DNA of 64,000 nt from Archaeoglobus neptunius (lineage in GTDB: Archaea; Halobacteriota; Archaeoglobi; Archaeoglobales; Archaeoglobaceae). This document shows positions 62,738 to 64,000 of this stretch, piece by piece. Location of the stretch: assembly GCF_016757965.1 (NCBI RefSeq), contig NZ_JAEKIW010000011.1, positions 1 through 64,000 of the forward strand. The letters run 5' to 3'. Each line of letters begins with the position of its first letter. The first letter of the stretch is position 1. The notes beneath the pieces are model-generated. The model ran no database searches. It saw only the letters and a list, made by a program, of their open reading frames with translations, and was not told the DNA's origin. The position numbers and the translations under genes are program-made.

Positions 62738-63010
62738 CTAAAATTTAATTTCGTTGGTTTCAATTTCAAAATCGGGCTTGATTTTGCCTTCCTTTGCTTT
62801 CCTGATGAACTCCTCCTCTTCGGGGGTTAGTTCTGACTTCTCAACTTTTTCAAAAAATAGCCTTAAAGCTGCTCTAACAACCTCCGCACGAGAAGTGTAT
62901 AACCCTCCACTCTCTTTTATGAACTCATCGATTTTTCTTGCGAGTTCATCAGGGATTGTAACCCTAATAAATCCATCTTGACTTTTGACCTTCACAGCTT
63001 TTCTCCCCAT
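62738..63010 (-). CDS. Ribbon-helix-helix (CopG-type) regulator
   Basis: A 90-residue DNA-binding protein. The ribbon strand (FIRVTIPDELARKIDEFIK) and the helices (YTSRAEVVRAALRLFFEKVE) are the CopG/NikR N-terminal pattern; the acidic tail lacks NikR metal ligands. It is divergent from another RHH gene with an inverted repeat between, and could bind it to control both operons. Confidence 0.85.
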   Translation of the reverse strand: MGRKAVKVKSQDGFIRVTIPDELARKIDEFIKESGGLYTSRAEVVRAALRLFFEKVEKSELTPEEEEFIRKAKEGKIKPDFEIETNEIKF

Positions 63011-63012
63011 CT

Positions 63013-63092
63013 ATGTTACAATGTTTTACCAATTATTTAACAATTTCTCTCAGTATTGTAACAAATAGTAAACTTTAAATATTTGTTACAAT
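63013..63092. promoter_or_regulatory. Palindromic operator between divergent RHH genes
   Basis: ATTGTAACAAATA (63055-63067) and TATTTGTTACAAT (63080-63092) form a perfect 13-base inverted repeat around a TATA box (CTTTAAAT). A third half-site, GTTACAAT at 63015-63022, lies next to the leftward start. RHH proteins bind such repeats as dimers. Confidence 0.65.
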
Positions 63093-63104
63093 TCAAGCAC
63101 AAAT

Positions 63105-63311
63105 ATGGCAAGAATTGTTGTAGAAGTGGGAGCTACTATCAAGGATAAGCTTAGGGAACTCATTGAGCACGGCTACTACAAAACGGAATCAGAGATCGTG
63201 AGGGAAGCATTGAGGAAGTTCTTGATGCAGGTGAATAAACGCAACGAAAACGGATCTTTCATAGATGCAGATGCCGATGCAGAGGTTTTCTCAGGGAGTG
63301 ATGCCGAATGA
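63105..63311 (+). CDS. Ribbon-helix-helix protein, ParD-like
   Basis: A 68-residue protein. The strand (ARIVVEVGATIKDKLRELIE) and helix pair (YKTESEIVREALRKFLMQVN) are those of short RHH regulators and ParD-type antitoxins, followed by an acidic tail (DADADAEVFSGSDAE). No toxin of RelE type follows; the next gene is another small DNA-binding-like protein. It overlaps that gene by four bases. Confidence 0.8.
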   Translation: MARIVVEVGATIKDKLRELIEHGYYKTESEIVREALRKFLMQVNKRNENGSFIDADADAEVFSGSDAE

Positions 63312-63550
63312 GCAGGGCAAAGATCTCCATTTATGTCGATGAGGTCGTTTGGCAGGAGTTCAAAGCTTACGTGATGGGGAAACACGGAAAGCTGCATGGA
63401 GTTCTTGGTGAGGAAGTAACGAAAGCTCTTGAAGATTGTTTAAGCAGAGTAGCAGCACCAAAATCCGCTGAAGCTCAGCTTTACAGGATTCTAAGGGCAA
63501 TCATCGAGCTGAACAAGGTTGTTGACGATATCTTGGAGGTCAGAGAATGA
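63308..63550 (+). CDS. Small RHH-like protein of the candidate element
   Basis: An 80-residue protein with a ribbon-like start (RAKISIYVDEVVWQEFKAYV) and two further helices (EEVTKALEDCLSR, YRILRAIIELNKVVDDILE). It resembles DNA-binding proteins of archaeal plasmids and viruses. The start overlaps the preceding stop (ATGA), and the stop overlaps the next start in the same way. Confidence 0.6.
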   Translation: MSRAKISIYVDEVVWQEFKAYVMGKHGKLHGVLGEEVTKALEDCLSRVAAPKSAEAQLYRILRAIIELNKVVDDILEVRE

Positions 63551-63654
63551 AAACTGCTCTTGCCTACTTCATAGCCTTCCTAATCCTGTTTTTCGGGCTT
63601 TTGTGGTTTTTTACAGAGTTGAGTAAGGGGATAAGCTTGATTGGGGGGTGGTAA
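63547..63654 (+). CDS. 35-residue single-span membrane peptide
   Basis: A frame below the usual length cut-off that starts at an ATGA overlap with the previous gene. It encodes one hydrophobic segment (ALAYFIAFLILFFGLLWFF) followed by TELSKGISLIGGW. Placement between coupled genes argues that it is real. Function unknown. Confidence 0.55.
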   Translation: MKTALAYFIAFLILFFGLLWFFTELSKGISLIGGW

Positions 63655-63655
63655 G

Positions 63656-63907
63656 GTGTTTGGCTGGCTGAAAAGGCTGTTTGGTGGTAAATCGGTTAAA
63701 TCCGTGCTGGATGAGGTGTTGGGGTTTTTCGATAAGGTTGAGGATGTGCTTGGCGTTTTCGAGGAGCTGATCCACGAAGGCAGGGAGATGCTGGAGAAAA
63801 TCGAGGGAGAAATTAGGGAACACGAAAGGCAGATCGAGGAGCTGAGCAGAACGAAAGATGAGGTTGCTGCAAAGATCGAGAGGATTAGGAAGGTTCTGGG
63901 GGAGTGA
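63656..63907 (+). CDS. Amphipathic coiled-coil protein
   Basis: An 83-residue protein. GTG start at 63656, five bases after GGGGGGTGG. A short basic amphipathic start (FGWLKRLFGGKSVKSVLDEV) is followed by a heptad-like helix (EEIRK-type repeats from EGREMLEKIEGEIREHERQI on). It may sit at the membrane with the 35-residue peptide. No family recognised. Confidence 0.55.
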   Translation: MFGWLKRLFGGKSVKSVLDEVLGFFDKVEDVLGVFEELIHEGREMLEKIEGEIREHERQIEELSRTKDEVAAKIERIRKVLGE

Positions 63908-63908
63908 A

Positions 63909-64000
63909 ATGAAGAAATATCATCAGATCTATGCCGAGGGTAGGAGTTTTGCAGAGTTCTTTAACCTTCAGGAGATTATAGGAAACCGTTACTGTCCTTT
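63909..64000 (+). CDS. Start of a further element gene (3' partial)
   Basis: An ATG one base after the previous stop opens a frame that runs off the window. The 30 visible residues (MKKYHQIYAEGRSFAEFFNL then QEIIGNRYCP) contain a cysteine near the edge and give no family clue. It is most likely the next gene of the same operon. Confidence 0.45.
   Translation, partial: MKKYHQIYAEGRSFAEFFNLQEIIGNRYCP

Larger units (their letters stand above)
61198..64000. mobile_element. Edge of a candidate integrated element next to tRNA-Val
   Basis: From the 3' end of tRNA-Val to the window edge all genes are small and of plasmid or virus type: three ribbon-helix-helix-like proteins, a basic unknown, a two-to-four-segment membrane protein, a 35-residue membrane peptide and a coiled-coil protein. 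Part is visibly more AT-rich (61500-62400). No integrase is visible and the far junction is outside, so limits and identity are unproven. Confidence 0.4.

Noticed and set aside
63105-63550. A ParD/RelE-type toxin-antitoxin pair
   Set aside because: The first gene is RHH-like, but the second is itself RHH-like and shows no toxin motif.
1-64000. CRISPR array or transposase genes
   Set aside because: No series of regularly spaced repeats and no transposase or insertion-sequence ends were found in the window.

Overview
The window is chromosomal DNA of a sulfate-reducing archaeon, almost certainly an Archaeoglobus or close relative. The evidence is a histone, PCNA, PriL, PolB with a PCNA-binding tail, eukaryote-like ribosomal proteins (L7Ae, S28e, L24e), aIF5B, archaeosine-type queCED, TATA boxes often 20-30 bases ahead of leaderless starts, and a dsrA-dsrB-dsrD dissimilatory sulfite reductase locus whose proteins closely match those I remember from A. 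fulgidus. Species cannot be fixed from sequence alone.

Layout. 1-7.8 kb: tail of a secretion ATPase, histone, replication genes priL and pcn, a membrane site-2 protease, TraB protein, archaemetzincin, polB. 7.9-11.3 kb: translation operon rpl7ae-rps28e-rpl24e-ndk-infB-thioredoxin. 11.2-19.7 kb: PAS histidine kinase, UbiA prenyltransferase, a KaiC-like/roadblock/possible FIST signalling cassette, an orphan peptide-type binding lipoprotein, a DUF1646 transporter. 19.7-28.7 kb: zinc-ribbon acidic protein, kptA operon, aminotransferase, a giant PAS protein, cysS, a DUF457 membrane protein, a DUF1786 protein. 28.7-33 kb: a three-gene DUF2589-type cassette, a small kinase, btpA, DUF504, an ArsR-like regulator, siroheme methyltransferase. 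33-37 kb: dsrABD, a DUF483 protein, ferredoxin. 37-42.6 kb: Nog1-like GTPase and an operon joining a CooC-type nickel ATPase with a FecBCD-type importer and a methyltransferase. 42.7-47.7 kb: beta-oxidation operon and an Lrp regulator. 47.7-54.1 kb: queCED, two tRNAs, response regulator, ene-reductase, nitroreductase, HDAC-like deacetylase, endonuclease V. 54.3-60.8 kb: methyltransferase plus complete Dpp/Nik-type ABC importer, then a gate-type membrane protein. 60.9-64 kb: tRNA-Leu with a 15-base intron, tRNA-Val, and the edge of what looks like an integrated element (ribbon-helix-helix regulators, small membrane and coiled-coil proteins).

Functional links. Siroheme methyltransferase next to dsrAB supplies the sulfite reductase cofactor. 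Beta-oxidation genes fit growth on fatty acids. The CooC operon and the Dpp/Nik operon each pair an ABC importer with a SAM methyltransferase, which I read as possible metal or metal-chelate acquisition feeding nickel enzymes such as CODH/ACS. The best candidates for undescribed biology are the DUF2589-type cassette, the KaiC/roadblock/FIST-like cassette, the CooC-importer operon, an eight-cysteine segment in the N-terminal part of PriL, and the tRNA-Val element with its palindromic operator. Seven of eight convergent gene pairs overlap at their 3' ends.
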